A stretch of DNA of 64,000 nucleotides from contig JAIQFY010000020.1 in assembly GCA_020072965.1 (NCBI GenBank), positions 124,001-188,000 on the forward strand, given 5' to 3'. The translations under genes and the position numbers were made by a program. The notes beneath the pieces are model-generated. The model was not told the origin of the DNA, did no database searches, and was given only the letters and a program-made list of their open reading frames with translations. The DNA comes from Terriglobia bacterium. Lineage in GTDB: Bacteria > Acidobacteriota > Terriglobia > JAIQFV01. Numbering within the stretch: position 1 is the first letter of the stretch; every line of letters starts with the position of its first letter. Positions 1 through 10,040 of this stretch are shown piece after piece.

Positions 1-85
1 GAATCCAACCTGAGATCCCAAAACTTTCGCTTTCAGACCCTTGGAACTTAGGCTACCATTCGCACGCATCCACGACACGGCTGCG

Positions 86-2731
86 ATGGCTTTAACGATT
101 GGCATGACGCTTGGCCCATACGAAATCACCGGTGCGCTTGGCGCCGGAGGGATGGGCGAAGTGTATCGCGCGCGGGACAAGAAGCTCGAACGCGACGTTG
201 CACTAAAGGTATTGCCCGACGCTTTTGCCGCCGACCCGCAGCGCATGGCTCGGTTTGAGCGCGAAGCCAAAGTGCTCGCTTCTTTCAACCATCCCAACAT
301 CGCTTCAATTTACGGCCTCGAAGATTCCGTCAACGGGCGCGCGCTCGTGATGGAATTGGTCGCAGGACCCACGCTGGCCGAGCGAATCGAGTCTGGCGCC
401 ATTCCCGTCGATGAAGCCCTGCCCATCGCCAAGCAAGTCTGCGAGGCGCTTGAATGCGCGCACGAGCGCGGGATCATCCATCGGGACCTGAAGCCCGCCA
501 ACGTTAAAGTCGCCTCCGATGGCACGGTGAAACTCCTGGACTTTGGGCTGGCTAAAGCAATTGAAGGAGATTCCGCAGCTTCTGAGAGCTTGAACTCCCC
601 GACTGTCAGCGTCCGGGCAACACAAGCAGGTCTAATACTCGGCACGGCCGCGTACATGTCGCCGGAGCAAGCCAGGGGCAAGCCCGTCGATCCCCGCGCC
701 GACATCTGGGCCTTTGGCGTTTTGTTGTTTGAGATGCTGTCGGGCCAACCGCTGTACTTCGGCGAAACAACCTCCGAAATCCTCGCGCAGGTCATTGAGC
801 GCGAGCCAGACCTAATCCGATTGCCTCCGAGCACTCCGGGGCCGATCCGTGACCTGATTCGCCGCTGTTTAATTAAGAACCCGCGGCAAAGATTGCGTGA
901 TATTGGCGATGCGCGGCTCGTGCTCGAAGAGTATCTGGCCAATCCCTCCGCGACGCAGCCGGTCATCGGGGCTGCAGCGCGTCCGGCTCGATCGTGGGCA
1001 TTCTTGTGGTTGTGCGGGGGCCTGGCCCTGGGCGCACTGGTGGCGGGTACCGTAGTCTGGAAGCTGAAGCCTGCGCCGCCGCCGCCCCCGATCATGCGCT
1101 TCAGTGCGGTCACCAACTTCACCGGTGTTGATGCAATGCCTGCTTTCTCACCCGACGGACGCTCCGTGGCTTTTTTGTCAAATCGGGGTGGTCAGTTCGA
1201 TATTTGGATGGGACTGATCACTGGTGGGAGCCCCGTCCGTCTCACCAACGACCCCAATCTCAAGGCGCGGCCTCACTGGTCACCCGATGGTTCTAAAGTC
1301 TCATACGGCCGCTTGAACGAAAGTGGTTTGTGGGATGTCTGGACGGTACCTGCATTGGGTGGGACACCACGCAAGTTTTTGACAAACGCGTCCGAAGCTG
1401 CCTGGTCACCCGATGGTCGCTCACTGGCCTACGCCAATTCCTCCACTCGAACGATTTGGATATGCGACGCGATGGGAAGCAATGGGCGCGCTTTGACTCA
1501 GCCCGAGAGTCAGATTTCCCACATCGAGCCCGCGTTTTCACATGATGGACAGATCATCGCGTTTGTCCGTCGACGCGCCGGCCCTCGCGGAGAGTTAGCA
1601 GCGGTAGATCTATCCTCGGGGAAAGTGGAGAGGCTAACCGACGATGGAGTTTCGGCTCGTTCACCCGTCTGGTCCTTAGACAATCGATTCGTTTATTTCG
1701 CGTCCGCCCGCGGTGGCACGATGAACCTTTGGAAGATTGCTGCACACGGCGGCCCCCCCGTGCAAATCACAGCCGGCCGGGGAGACGACTCCGAACTGGA
1801 TCTCTCCGCAGACGGTCAGAAGATTGTCTTTGCCAGTCACCGCTCCATCATCAATTTGTTGGAAGTGGCGGTGGACTCGACCACAGAAGCCGGCCGAAAA
1901 TGGCTTACCACCGACGCCGCCCGGAGCACATTCGCGCCCGCCTATTCCCCCAATGGCCGCCGGATTGCGTACTTTACCAATCGCAAAGGGGCCGAAAATG
2001 AGTCTGTTTGGATGATGGATGCAGACGGCTCCAACCCCGTCAAGTTGGTAGAGGACAGTAATTTGAATTACTTTCCACGATGGGGCCCCGACGGGCAGTA
2101 TTTGATCTTTGCATCCCACGCTCCCCGTAGTGCTGTCAGTCAGAGCCTTCGCCGGTTGAGTCTGTTGGGGACCGTACCGGAGGATCTCCCCGTCGATGCG
2201 CTTGAAGTCCCTTGGGGTGATGTCGGGCCCGATGGTCGCTTGATTTTTTGTGCCACAAACGGCCAGGTCAATCTCTTCAATCCTGGGGACAGCAGGACGC
2301 AAGCACTCGCCTCGGTCCGAGGAAGCATTTTATCCTGGGCTACTGACGGTCGTCATATTGCCTCCGTCGTTCTAGCTCGCCAGTTGGGCGATCCCGAGGC
2401 CGGTGTGTGGGTCTATGATTTGAATGGGGGAGCTCGGCGCCAGGTTTTTCGCGGCTGGGTATGCTTCTACAAATGGACCGGCGCTGACGAACTCTTCGTT
2501 CTTGAAGGGAAGCCGGATCTCACTGCTATTCTCTGGCGCGTTCGCCTCGATGGGTCACCGCCGGAGCGTATGCGGACCCCCCTCCGGCTCAGGTACTCCC
2601 CTCAGGACATAGGCGCATTCCTGGCCACTTCCTACGCACGGTTCGATATCCATCCCGACCACCGCCGGATTGTGATTGAGGCCTTTCGTTTTCAAGAGGC
2701 CGACATCAGCATGATCGAAAACATCCGCTAG
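86..2731 (+). CDS. Membrane Ser/Thr protein kinase with C-terminal TolB/PD40 beta-propeller
   Basis: Hanks-type kinase that phosphorylates Ser/Thr residues, probably anchored in the inner membrane with its sensor outside the cytoplasm. Seen: glycine-rich loop GAGGMG at about residues 19-24, invariant Lys41 in VALKVLP, catalytic HRDLKPAN (Asp134) and DFG at Asp152. One hydrophobic helix follows at about 303-325, then a proline-rich linker. Residues 340-880 hold repeated blades of the type FSPDGRSVAF, typical of TolB/PD40 propellers. I chose ATG 86 because the sequence from MALTIGMTLGPYEI matches normal kinase N-termini; a TTG at 41 would add 15 atypical residues. No clear Shine-Dalgarno is seen. 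The kinase-propeller architecture is expanded in Acidobacteriota (family knowledge). The ligand and targets are unknown. The gene stands alone, about 150 bp before the tRNA-derived repeat. Confidence 0.93.
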   Translation: MALTIGMTLGPYEITGALGAGGMGEVYRARDKKLERDVALKVLPDAFAADPQRMARFEREAKVLASFNHPNIASIYGLEDSVNGRALVMELVAGPTLAERIESGAIPVDEALPIAKQVCEALECAHERGIIHRDLKPANVKVASDGTVKLLDFGLAKAIEGDSAASESLNSPTVSVRATQAGLILGTAAYMSPEQARGKPVDPRADIWAFGVLLFEMLSGQPLYFGETTSEILAQVIEREPDLIRLPPSTPGPIRDLIRRCLIKNPRQRLRDIGDARLVLEEYLANPSATQPVIGAAARPARSWAFLWLCGGLALGALVAGTVVWKLKPAPPPPPIMRFSAVTNFTGVDAMPAFSPDGRSVAFLSNRGGQFDIWMGLITGGSPVRLTNDPNLKARPHWSPDGSKVSYGRLNESGLWDVWTVPALGGTPRKFLTNASEAAWSPDGRSLAYANSSTRTIWICDAMGSNGRALTQPESQISHIEPAFSHDGQIIAFVRRRAGPRGELAAVDLSSGKVERLTDDGVSARSPVWSLDNRFVYFASARGGTMNLWKIAAHGGPPVQITAGRGDDSELDLSADGQKIVFASHRSIINLLEVAVDSTTEAGRKWLTTDAARSTFAPAYSPNGRRIAYFTNRKGAENESVWMMDADGSNPVKLVEDSNLNYFPRWGPDGQYLIFASHAPRSAVSQSLRRLSLLGTVPEDLPVDALEVPWGDVGPDGRLIFCATNGQVNLFNPGDSRTQALASVRGSILSWATDGRHIASVVLARQLGDPEAGVWVYDLNGGARRQVFRGWVCFYKWTGADELFVLEGKPDLTAILWRVRLDGSPPERMRTPLRLRYSPQDIGAFLATSYARFDIHPDHRRIVIEAFRFQEADISMIENIR

Positions 2732-3726
2732 CCGCCTGTCCTATTCGTACCCGCACCGGCTCTGAATGAGCTCCACGGCATGAGAGCGCGGGGACTGTTG
2801 GGTTTCACATGATAATTTTGGCACGTGGGACGTGAGCGATGTGGAGAGAGGACCACAGGCAGCTAAAAACAAAAGAAGATTTTGGTAGCGGCGTGTGGAC
2901 TCGAACCACAGACCTAGGGATTATGAGACTCCCTTCCCACTATTTTCACGTTGAACGAATTTGATTGAGGGAAGAGGAAGACCAGGGAAAATCAAAGCTG
3001 ATGATCCGAGGACTCTGTTGATTTCCATCGACCTCTAATGACGTTGAATGTCCCCCGAACATAATTTACATTACAATTTACATGGCCTTCCACACCTGGC
3101 ATTTCCGCCCAGTGCCCCTTCGATTCTTGTGCTAACCCCTTCTCCCAACGCTTCAAATTTCTCTGAGTTCGCGCCCCTGACTACTCCCTTGTGACAGCGA
3201 CGAAACAGCGAGCCTCTAGTCGCGTCCCAGGCGTATCAAGAGCGGAAATGCCTGAGAAGCTCCTTGACTTTGAATTCGCAGGAGCACATACTGATTTGTA
3301 GTTAGGCAACTCACCATGTCGAGCCCTTGATGGAACGAGGGGCTGGCTCTCCGAGGCCTTTAGACAAACGATCGCGCATCACAAACTCGTCGGTAGAGAA
3401 AATCAGGGGAAGACCAAGATCGTTTGCTGTTAGAACATTCCGCTTATTCCCTCATTCTGTTCCGACCTACCTAATTAAGTCAGTTGAAGACATTCGCGTA
3501 GTTTAGAAACCGCTCCGTCACAAGGATGTCACAATCACGATGATATATACGCGCGTTTTCGACCACGCCGGCAGAGGCATCCGCGAATACCGGGAGATCC
3601 GAACGAACAAATTTCTAAATAGGGCAAAGTTGGCGCTTCAAAACACGGTCCGGCCCCTTTTTAGCCAAAGAGCAGACGTCTCACTTGTGTGTGCCACAAC
3701 CATTGCTCCAATTGAGGAGGCTCCAT
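2732..3726. other. Gene-poor stretch with the distal tRNA-derived repeat
   Basis: No convincing gene in about 1 kb. It contains the 49-bp copy of the tRNA 3' part at 2881-2929. By eye the part after it is more AT-rich than its neighbours. I looked for a degraded integrase on both strands and saw none. A short open frame from 3540 to 3794 overlaps the start of the next gene in another frame and resembles nothing. A good Shine-Dalgarno, GAGGAGG, lies at 3714-3720. Confidence 0.6.
2881..2929 (-). repeat. Distal att-like repeat: displaced tRNA 3' part
   Basis: These 49 bases are identical to 10206-10254. They correspond to nucleotides 30-76 of the intact tRNA (anticodon stem through encoded CCA) plus two flanking bases. 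Upstream and downstream of the 49 bp the two sites diverge. The acceptor 5' strand and D-arm are absent here, so this is not a functional tRNA. A direct repeat of a tRNA 3' end is the usual footprint of site-specific integration. Confidence 0.85.
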
Positions 3727-6700
3727 GTGCGTCCCCGTCTATTTGTAAAGCTGCTGTGGTCTATCATTCTCGTCGTCATAGCCATCTTTATTAATCGCCA
3801 AGTTGAAGCCGCAGAACCAACGCATCCAAACTCCTCTGACAAGATTCTGCAATTCACATCGAGCGGGCATATTCTGGGTTTCGGCGCCGAAGGTGTTTAC
3901 GTGGCGAGCGGTTCGCATGCGCTGCGCGTTCAGTTCGTCAACGCTCGAAATAGTAATCCTGTTAGCAACGGGTCGTCGAATAGTGCTGTGCCGGGCGATA
4001 AGCAACACGCGACACCTCTGTCACAGGTCACGTACGCGAACCTCTGGGACGGTGTGACGCTGACCTACGACGCGCCCAGTGGCGCAGTCCTTCGCAGCTC
4101 TTATCGGATTGACGCCTTCGCCAGCCTGGAGAATGTTCGTCTGCGCTATAACGCTCCGGTCTCCGTCGAGAGCGACGGGTCGCTACGCATATCCTTCCAA
4201 GCCGGGGCAATGAATGAAAGCGCACCGCAAGCTTGGCAAGAGCGAGAGGGGAAGCGTGTGCCCACAATGATCGCCTTCTCGCAACGCGGAAAGGATGAGA
4301 TCGGCTTTGTAGTCGGCAAGTATGACCCCGGCAAGCCGCTGTTCATTGACCCAGCGCTCACTTGGAACACATTTCTCGGTGGCAGTGGGGAGGACTGGCT
4401 CTGTGGGGTGGCAGTGGATGGAAGCGGGAATGTCTACGTGGCGGGCAATAGCGATGCCAGTTGGGGTTCACCCGTACGCGCATACGGCGGTGGTATCTAT
4501 GACGCCTTTGCTGCCAAACTGGATCCCGGCGGGAACCTGATCTGGAACACTTTTCTCGGCGGCAGCGGGGACGACGAGGTCTATGGGCTGGCAGTGGATG
4601 GGAGCGGGAATGTCTATGTGGCAGGCTCCAGCACGGCGAGTTGGGGTTTACCCATCCGCGCCTATAACGCCGGCGACGGCCTTGATCCCCATAATGTCTA
4701 TGATGCCTTTGTTGTGAAACTGGATTCCAGCGGGAACCTGATCTGGAACACATTTCTCGGCGGCAGCAGTTTTGACGAAGCCCTTGGGGTAGCAGTGGAT
4801 GGGAGTGGAAATGTCTATGTGGCGGGCGATGGCTGGGGGAGTTGGGGTTCACCCCTCCGCGCCTACAGCAACAGCTTTGACGTCTTTGCTGCGAAACTGG
4901 GTTCCGGCGGGAACCTGATCTGGAACACGTTTCTCGGCGGCAGCGGGATAGACTATGGACTGGCCGTGGCAGTGGATGGAAGTGGAAGTGTCTACGTGGC
5001 GGGCGATAGTGCTGCAAGCTGGGGTTCACCCGTTCGCGATTACGGCGGTGGTAAGTATGACGCCTTTGCTGCGAAACTGAATTCCAGCGGGAACCTGATC
5101 TGGAACACATTTCTCGGCGGCAGCGGGGACGACCAAGCCCGGTGGAGGGTGGCAGTAGATGGGAGCGGAAATGTCTATGTGGCGGGCCTCAGCGATTCGA
5201 GCTGGGGTTCACCTGTCCGCCCCTACAGCGGCAACTATGACGCCTATGCTGCGAAACTGGACTCCGGCGGGAATCTGTTGTGGAGCACATTTCTTGGCGG
5301 TGGCGCGGCCGACTATGGCGAGGCCCTGGAAGTGGATGGGAGCGGAAATGTTTATGTGGCAGGAGTTAGTGAAGCGAACTGGGGTTCACCCCTCCGCGCT
5401 TACGGCGGTGGCAGGGACGCCTATGCTGCGAAACTGGACTCCAGCGGGAACCTGGTCTGGAACATATTTCTCGGCGGCAACGGGGACGACCAAGCCTATG
5501 GGCTGGCAGTAGATGGGAGCGGGAATGTCTATGTGGCAGGCTCCAGTTCTGCGAATTGGAGTTCACCCGTCCACGCCCATGGTGGTGGCATTGACGCCTT
5601 TGTCACCAAGATCTCCGACGTCCAGGTCGTTGCACCGCCAGCACCCTTGCCAGGCAATGGGGGGATTACACAGACGAGTCTGGGGCAGGGTTCGCTGTTG
5701 ACAGCATACGGTCAGATTACGACAACTGCGCCGACTCTACCCGTGGCGTTGGCAAATTTTGGATACACGCCGAATGGAATTCTGACAACCGAAGCGGGGG
5801 TGGCCGCTTCTGCGCCAACTACCGCCGCGCGGGTGTTTGTCGACTACAGCGCTGCCAAAGGGACCGACAGCGGCGTTGCCGTGGTCAATCCATCAAACAA
5901 CCCCATTACGTTGAACGTGCACATAAGAGATACACAGGGGAACTTCTATGGCTGTCCTGAGCAGACGGTCACTGCTAACGGGCACCTGGCGATGTTTGCG
6001 AGTCAATTGTGCCCCAGCATCTCCAATCTGTTTTTGGGGACGTTAACGCTGAGCTCCTCGACGGCGTTTGCCGCGACGAACCTGATGTTGGGGACCAATG
6101 CTCACGGCGAACCCTTGTACAACTCCCTGCCGGTTGCCATTCCGCCCGTGCCCCCCGCGGGCAACAATCTCTACTTCTCGCAGTTTGTAGACGGTGGAGG
6201 TTACAGCACAGCACTTCTGTTGATGAATCTCACCGGCACACCTATCAGTGGAACCGTGTCTTTCTGGGACGACAATGGACATGCCGTGACGCTCAATTTT
6301 GGCCCATCCATCGGCTCCAGGAGCACGCTTAATTACAGCATTCCCGGCAATGGGATGCTGAAGTTCACGACGACAGGATTAACGCCAGGGACATCGCTGC
6401 ATGTCGGATTCGTAGTGGTAACCTCGACCAGCGGAGCGCTTCCATCCGGGGCGGTCATTTTCTCTTCCTATAACGGAACGGGCGGCCTGGCGTCTCAAGC
6501 GGGTGTGCTGAATTCTCCGGTAACAAGCAATTCCCGGATGTACGTTGAGAAGTCCAACTCTCCTCTACCTCGCGACACCGGCGTGGCGATTGTGAACCCC
6601 AACAGCTCGGCGGCGACCTTGCAACTCAATTTGGTCAGCTTGGATGGATCGTTTACGGCCGTGAATACGATCACCCTTCCAGCCAACGCTCATTTATCTG

Positions 6701-9327
6701 CATTTGTCGGTCAATCAGCGCTCATGGGAGCGTCGGCCTCTTCCGTTCCTGCCAACTTCCAGGGGGTGTTGACGCTGAGCAGTAACCTACCCATCACCCC
6801 CGTGACCCTGAGGTTGACTACCAACCAACGCCGGGAAGATCTCTACTCAACGCTCCCCGTCGCAGACCTCAACAATCCTCCGACTGGGCCGCTGTACTTG
6901 CCCCAAATTGCCGATGGCGGCGGATATGCCACGCAAATCATTTTGGTCAACACCGGCAGCGGTTCAGGAAGCGTCACGATGAACTTCTTCAACGACATCG
7001 GGGGCAGTGTGCAAATTGCGACTACTGCTTCATCCGCGCAAACCATAATAGCGGCAAGAGGGGGCACTATTGCGCTGCCCAACGGCAGCAGCGTGACCAT
7101 TCCCCCCGGTGCGCTTACGTCTGACCAGGCACTGACCCTGTCCTTAGCGGCTGAGCTGCCCCAACAGCCCCCGAGTGGGTTTATCGTTGGTGTCGGGTAC
7201 GCCTTGGTGCTTTCAACCTCGACACCTCCTTTCAGAAGTTCTACCGGCAACATTGAATTTGTAATCAACGCCGGGACGAATACCAGCGGGCTTGAAGGAT
7301 CTGCAGGATTGGCAGACCTGATTGACAGCACGGGCGACAACTTCTTTGGTGTTACAGGAACGTTCGACGCGAGCACGAGTTTGGAGAGGATCACTGTTTC
7401 GGCGCTTCTAATGGACGGAACAAACAGGGTCGTGGTCAGCATGGGCAATTTATCGTCACCCTATGCCGGCAAAAGCGCCGCAGCGGTTGGAACAACGAGA
7501 AACATTCTCCCTCTCGCGACGGCCAATGTAGTGCCTCCGATACCTGGTAACCTAAGTTGGAACGGCTCGGCCTGGGGGCCATATTCCGGCTGCTCGGCCC
7601 CCCCGGGCACTAGGGTGCTTGTTCTTGTTCATGGGATATTAAGCTCGGTCGAAGACGCGTACGGAAACAACAGTGCAATGGTGACAGCACTCGACGGCAC
7701 CACCGATTTTTGTGTCAATCAGATTCAGAAAGCTGCAGGCAAAAACAGTTCAGGCGCACCCACGGTCTACGGCCAGGTGGTTGGGTTCGATTATGACTGG
7801 TCAAGCGACATTGGACTGAACAGCGGACCATCCTTTGCGAACTTCCTGAATACTCTAGCCCGATGCGGAAACGAAATAGATGTCCAGGCGCATAGTGCGG
7901 GAGGGCCGGTTGCTTCATATGGAATTATGCAGGCGGCCCAGGAAACTCGAAGTCTGATTAAGAATTTCGTTGGGCTCGGAAATCCTTGGACCGGAACTCA
8001 AGCCGCTTTTAACACGATCGAGTATCCGGGTTTCATGCCGCTTCTTACAGAGTTGGTGAATTTTAGAATTCCGTTTACCTCCATTTCCTTGGGATCCTCT
8101 GTGAGGATTCAAGGAAGAACAGTTCAGGATGTCCTGAATGCCCCATTTGTCCCTCAACTTGAGCCGTGGAGCCCGTTGTTATTATCCATTCAGCAGGATC
8201 TTGGCCAAAAGGCCCCCCAACTCAATATGGTGCTGGCGTGCGGGACTCAACCCCAGGGGCTCGGACTAAGATTTACGGAAGCAGTGGGTCATCTGTTCGG
8301 TACGGCAAACGACGGCATTGTTTCACTGGACAGCTGTCAAGGCGTAGGTCCGAGGGGAACAGGGAACGTGTTCACTGGTATCAATCCGCGCCCCTTACTG
8401 CCCTACTCTCTCAGCCATACTCAGCTTGCATGCGATCCGCACGTCATCGCTGACGTGGGGAGGGCCCTCCGGAATTCGCCGCCTGTGGGTCCATTTACTC
8501 TTTCGATTAGGAAAGCTGGTTCAGGGATTGGGACCGTGACCGCAGATCCACCAGGTCTTTCCTATAATCCCGGAACCATTTTGACTCTGACTGCCACTCC
8601 AGATGCGAATTCCGTCTTTGCCGTATGGTCGGGAGACTGTTCAGAGGCTGGGGCTTGTGTCCTCACAATGGACTCGGATAAGTCGGTGACTGCCACGTTC
8701 AACCTAAAGACGTCTTTCACTCTCACAATGGCAAAGGTCGGTTCAGGAAATGGCACTGTTATTGCAAATCCTCCCGGCCCTTCCTATGCTCCTGGAACCA
8801 TTGTGGCATTGACAGCCACTCCGGATGCGAATTCGACTTTCGCGGGGTGGAGTGGGGCGTGTTCGGGATCAGTCTCGTGCACGGTAACGATGAATCAGAA
8901 CCAGTCTGTGACGGCTACATTCAACTTAAAGACGCCGACTGAAACATGGGTCGGCAGCTATACCCTGAACTGGCATTTTTATCCAAGTTCAAATTGTTCG
9001 AATATGAGGCCTGGCTTCATCTTCAGCAATAGTGGAATCGTTACAATGGCGATTTCTAAGGACGCGGAGGGGAAATGGACTGGTACCGTGAGCATATCTG
9101 GTCTGCAGATGCCTGACGGGCGTGACAGCCCATGTACAAATGTTATATCTTTGCCGCTGTTACAAGGCGGTATAAACCCCCATGATTATTTAATCGTAGC
9201 GCAGTTCAACATTCCCGGTGGGGTGTTACAGCTCAACGGGCCACTTATCGACAATACGATCAGTGGAGGCATCGTTGCTGTTGGATATAGCGAAGCCGAG
9301 GGATCCTTTTCGGTGACCAAACAGTGA
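3727..9327 (+). CDS. Giant secreted protein: SBBP propeller, Ig-like modules, lipase-like alpha/beta hydrolase, InlB-type repeats
   Basis: Predicted 1,866-residue exported protein. Start GTG 3727 is preferred: it follows GAGGAGG by six bases and opens a signal peptide (RPR...K, hydrophobic LLWSIILVVIAIFI, then VEAA). About residues 213-632 hold seven SBBP propeller repeats with WNTFLGG, AVDGSGNVYVAG and AAKLD signatures. Residues about 660-1200 carry beta modules with DTGVAIVNP and PQIADGGGY motifs, then a ZU5-like stretch (LPNGSSVTIPPGALT). From about 1299 comes an alpha/beta hydrolase core: LVLVHGI, nucleophile motif AHSAGG (Ser about 1390), NDGIVSLDS and a later SHTQ His, as in secreted lipases. 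Two divergent InlB-type repeats (ends SVTATFN) span about 1590-1735, followed by a C-terminal beta domain. I infer a secreted or surface ester hydrolase/adhesin; the substrate is unknown. It is the main cargo of the tRNA-bounded segment. Confidence 0.85.
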   Translation: MRPRLFVKLLWSIILVVIAIFINRQVEAAEPTHPNSSDKILQFTSSGHILGFGAEGVYVASGSHALRVQFVNARNSNPVSNGSSNSAVPGDKQHATPLSQVTYANLWDGVTLTYDAPSGAVLRSSYRIDAFASLENVRLRYNAPVSVESDGSLRISFQAGAMNESAPQAWQEREGKRVPTMIAFSQRGKDEIGFVVGKYDPGKPLFIDPALTWNTFLGGSGEDWLCGVAVDGSGNVYVAGNSDASWGSPVRAYGGGIYDAFAAKLDPGGNLIWNTFLGGSGDDEVYGLAVDGSGNVYVAGSSTASWGLPIRAYNAGDGLDPHNVYDAFVVKLDSSGNLIWNTFLGGSSFDEALGVAVDGSGNVYVAGDGWGSWGSPLRAYSNSFDVFAAKLGSGGNLIWNTFLGGSGIDYGLAVAVDGSGSVYVAGDSAASWGSPVRDYGGGKYDAFAAKLNSSGNLIWNTFLGGSGDDQARWRVAVDGSGNVYVAGLSDSSWGSPVRPYSGNYDAYAAKLDSGGNLLWSTFLGGGAADYGEALEVDGSGNVYVAGVSEANWGSPLRAYGGGRDAYAAKLDSSGNLVWNIFLGGNGDDQAYGLAVDGSGNVYVAGSSSANWSSPVHAHGGGIDAFVTKISDVQVVAPPAPLPGNGGITQTSLGQGSLLTAYGQITTTAPTLPVALANFGYTPNGILTTEAGVAASAPTTAARVFVDYSAAKGTDSGVAVVNPSNNPITLNVHIRDTQGNFYGCPEQTVTANGHLAMFASQLCPSISNLFLGTLTLSSSTAFAATNLMLGTNAHGEPLYNSLPVAIPPVPPAGNNLYFSQFVDGGGYSTALLLMNLTGTPISGTVSFWDDNGHAVTLNFGPSIGSRSTLNYSIPGNGMLKFTTTGLTPGTSLHVGFVVVTSTSGALPSGAVIFSSYNGTGGLASQAGVLNSPVTSNSRMYVEKSNSPLPRDTGVAIVNPNSSAATLQLNLVSLDGSFTAVNTITLPANAHLSAFVGQSALMGASASSVPANFQGVLTLSSNLPITPVTLRLTTNQRREDLYSTLPVADLNNPPTGPLYLPQIADGGGYATQIILVNTGSGSGSVTMNFFNDIGGSVQIATTASSAQTIIAARGGTIALPNGSSVTIPPGALTSDQALTLSLAAELPQQPPSGFIVGVGYALVLSTSTPPFRSSTGNIEFVINAGTNTSGLEGSAGLADLIDSTGDNFFGVTGTFDASTSLERITVSALLMDGTNRVVVSMGNLSSPYAGKSAAAVGTTRNILPLATANVVPPIPGNLSWNGSAWGPYSGCSAPPGTRVLVLVHGILSSVEDAYGNNSAMVTALDGTTDFCVNQIQKAAGKNSSGAPTVYGQVVGFDYDWSSDIGLNSGPSFANFLNTLARCGNEIDVQAHSAGGPVASYGIMQAAQETRSLIKNFVGLGNPWTGTQAAFNTIEYPGFMPLLTELVNFRIPFTSISLGSSVRIQGRTVQDVLNAPFVPQLEPWSPLLLSIQQDLGQKAPQLNMVLACGTQPQGLGLRFTEAVGHLFGTANDGIVSLDSCQGVGPRGTGNVFTGINPRPLLPYSLSHTQLACDPHVIADVGRALRNSPPVGPFTLSIRKAGSGIGTVTADPPGLSYNPGTILTLTATPDANSVFAVWSGDCSEAGACVLTMDSDKSVTATFNLKTSFTLTMAKVGSGNGTVIANPPGPSYAPGTIVALTATPDANSTFAGWSGACSGSVSCTVTMNQNQSVTATFNLKTPTETWVGSYTLNWHFYPSSNCSNMRPGFIFSNSGIVTMAISKDAEGKWTGTVSISGLQMPDGRDSPCTNVISLPLLQGGINPHDYLIVAQFNIPGGVLQLNGPLIDNTISGGIVAVGYSEAEGSFSVTKQ
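4363..5620 (+). repeat. Seven tandem SBBP-coding repeats, period about 177-201 bp
   Basis: Units begin with the tggaacacatttctcgg-type stretch at about 4363, 4543, 4744, 4921, 5101, 5281 and 5458, giving spacings of 180, 201, 177, 180, 180 and 177 bp. The units are very similar at DNA level, which suggests recent expansion or gene conversion. Each encodes one blade-like repeat of the propeller. Confidence 0.88.
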
Positions 9328-9435
9328 CTTTGCTTTAGTACCTGTGCAAGGGCAGGGAGAAAAGGGCTCAGACATCGACAGTTACTCTCTACGGGATTAT
9401 GGCTTGCCGGATTCGGGATAATGGTTGGGGCCGTA

Positions 9436-9735
9436 TCAGCCTGAAGAGGGTTCGGCGTGTAACTTCAGACCGAGAGCGTTGATGACCTTCAGGATCGTAT
9501 CGAAGCCGGGACTGCGCTCGCCCGAGAGCGCCTTGTACAGACTTTCGCGGGAGAGGCCGGCATCGCGGGCGACCTGTGTCATCCCTTTGGCACGGGCAAT
9601 ATCGCCAAGTGCCTTGGCCACGAATGCTGCGTCACCTTGAGCCTCCTCGAGACAAGCCTCCAAATAGGCCGCTATTTCCTCCGGCGTTCGCAAATGCTCC
9701 GCCACATCGTAACGTGTGGTCCTGGTCTTTCTCAT
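9436..9735 (-). CDS. Antitoxin of a RelE/HigB-type TA module (HI1420/HigA-like, HTH)
   Basis: A 99-residue DNA-binding antitoxin, second in a toxin-first operon (9 bp gap from the toxin gene). The N-terminal part (TRYDVAEHLRTPEEIAAYLE) and the helix-turn-helix (KALGDIARAKGMTQVARDAGLSRESLYKALSGE) match the addiction-module antidote family found with phage-derived Gp49-like toxins. By family knowledge it neutralises the toxin and represses the shared promoter, where a palindrome overlaps the -10 box. It lies just inside the tRNA-proximal end of the putative island, where it could act as a stabilisation module. The three-dimensional partner specificity cannot be judged from sequence. Confidence 0.9.
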   Translation of the reverse strand: MRKTRTTRYDVAEHLRTPEEIAAYLEACLEEAQGDAAFVAKALGDIARAKGMTQVARDAGLSRESLYKALSGERSPGFDTILKVINALGLKLHAEPSSG

Positions 9736-9744
9736 CGTTCCCTC

Positions 9745-10038
9745 CTACAAGTTCCGTGCAAGGCGCAATGCCGTTTTGATGTCGGCGGCCTGAGAGCGCT
9801 TGTCGCCTCCTGCCAGCAGAATTACCACGGTACGCTTGCGCAATGTGTAATAGACTCGGTAACCGGGGCCGCAATCGATTCTCAACTCCGAGACGCCTTC
9901 TCCGATCGGCCTGACATCGCCGGGGTTCCCCGACGCAAGCCGTTCGACCCGGGCCAGTATGCGGGCACGCGCACGAATGTCGTGCAGGCCATCAAGCCAC
10001 CGCGCATAAGTTTCCGTCTTGCGAATTTCATGTCTCAT
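9745..10038 (-). CDS. RelE/ParE-superfamily toxin (Gp49/HigB-like)
   Basis: A 97-residue toxin, probably an mRNA endonuclease acting on translating ribosomes by family analogy. Seen: the characteristic order of RelE-fold motifs, with the N-terminal ETYARWLDGL helix, RARILARVERL, GVSELRIDCGPGYRVYYT and VVILLAGGDKRSQAADI. This matches the TIGR02683-type family that pairs with HI1420-like antitoxins. Start ATG 10038; the next in-frame methionine would remove the fold. A sigma-70-like promoter ends only three bases before the start, so the mRNA may be nearly leaderless. The toxin precedes the antitoxin, as in higBA-type operons. Confidence 0.9.
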   Translation of the reverse strand: MRHEIRKTETYARWLDGLHDIRARARILARVERLASGNPGDVRPIGEGVSELRIDCGPGYRVYYTLRKRTVVILLAGGDKRSQAADIKTALRLARNL

Positions 10039-10040
10039 AG

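Noticed and set aside
2930-3684. Possible degraded integrase next to the distal att repeat
   Set aside because: I searched both strands for tyrosine-recombinase R-H-R-Y blocks and found none; evidence is insufficient.
4363-5620. Regular repeats that could be taken for a CRISPR array
   Set aside because: The period of about 180 bp is in frame and encodes SBBP blades; there are no short spacers and no cas genes.
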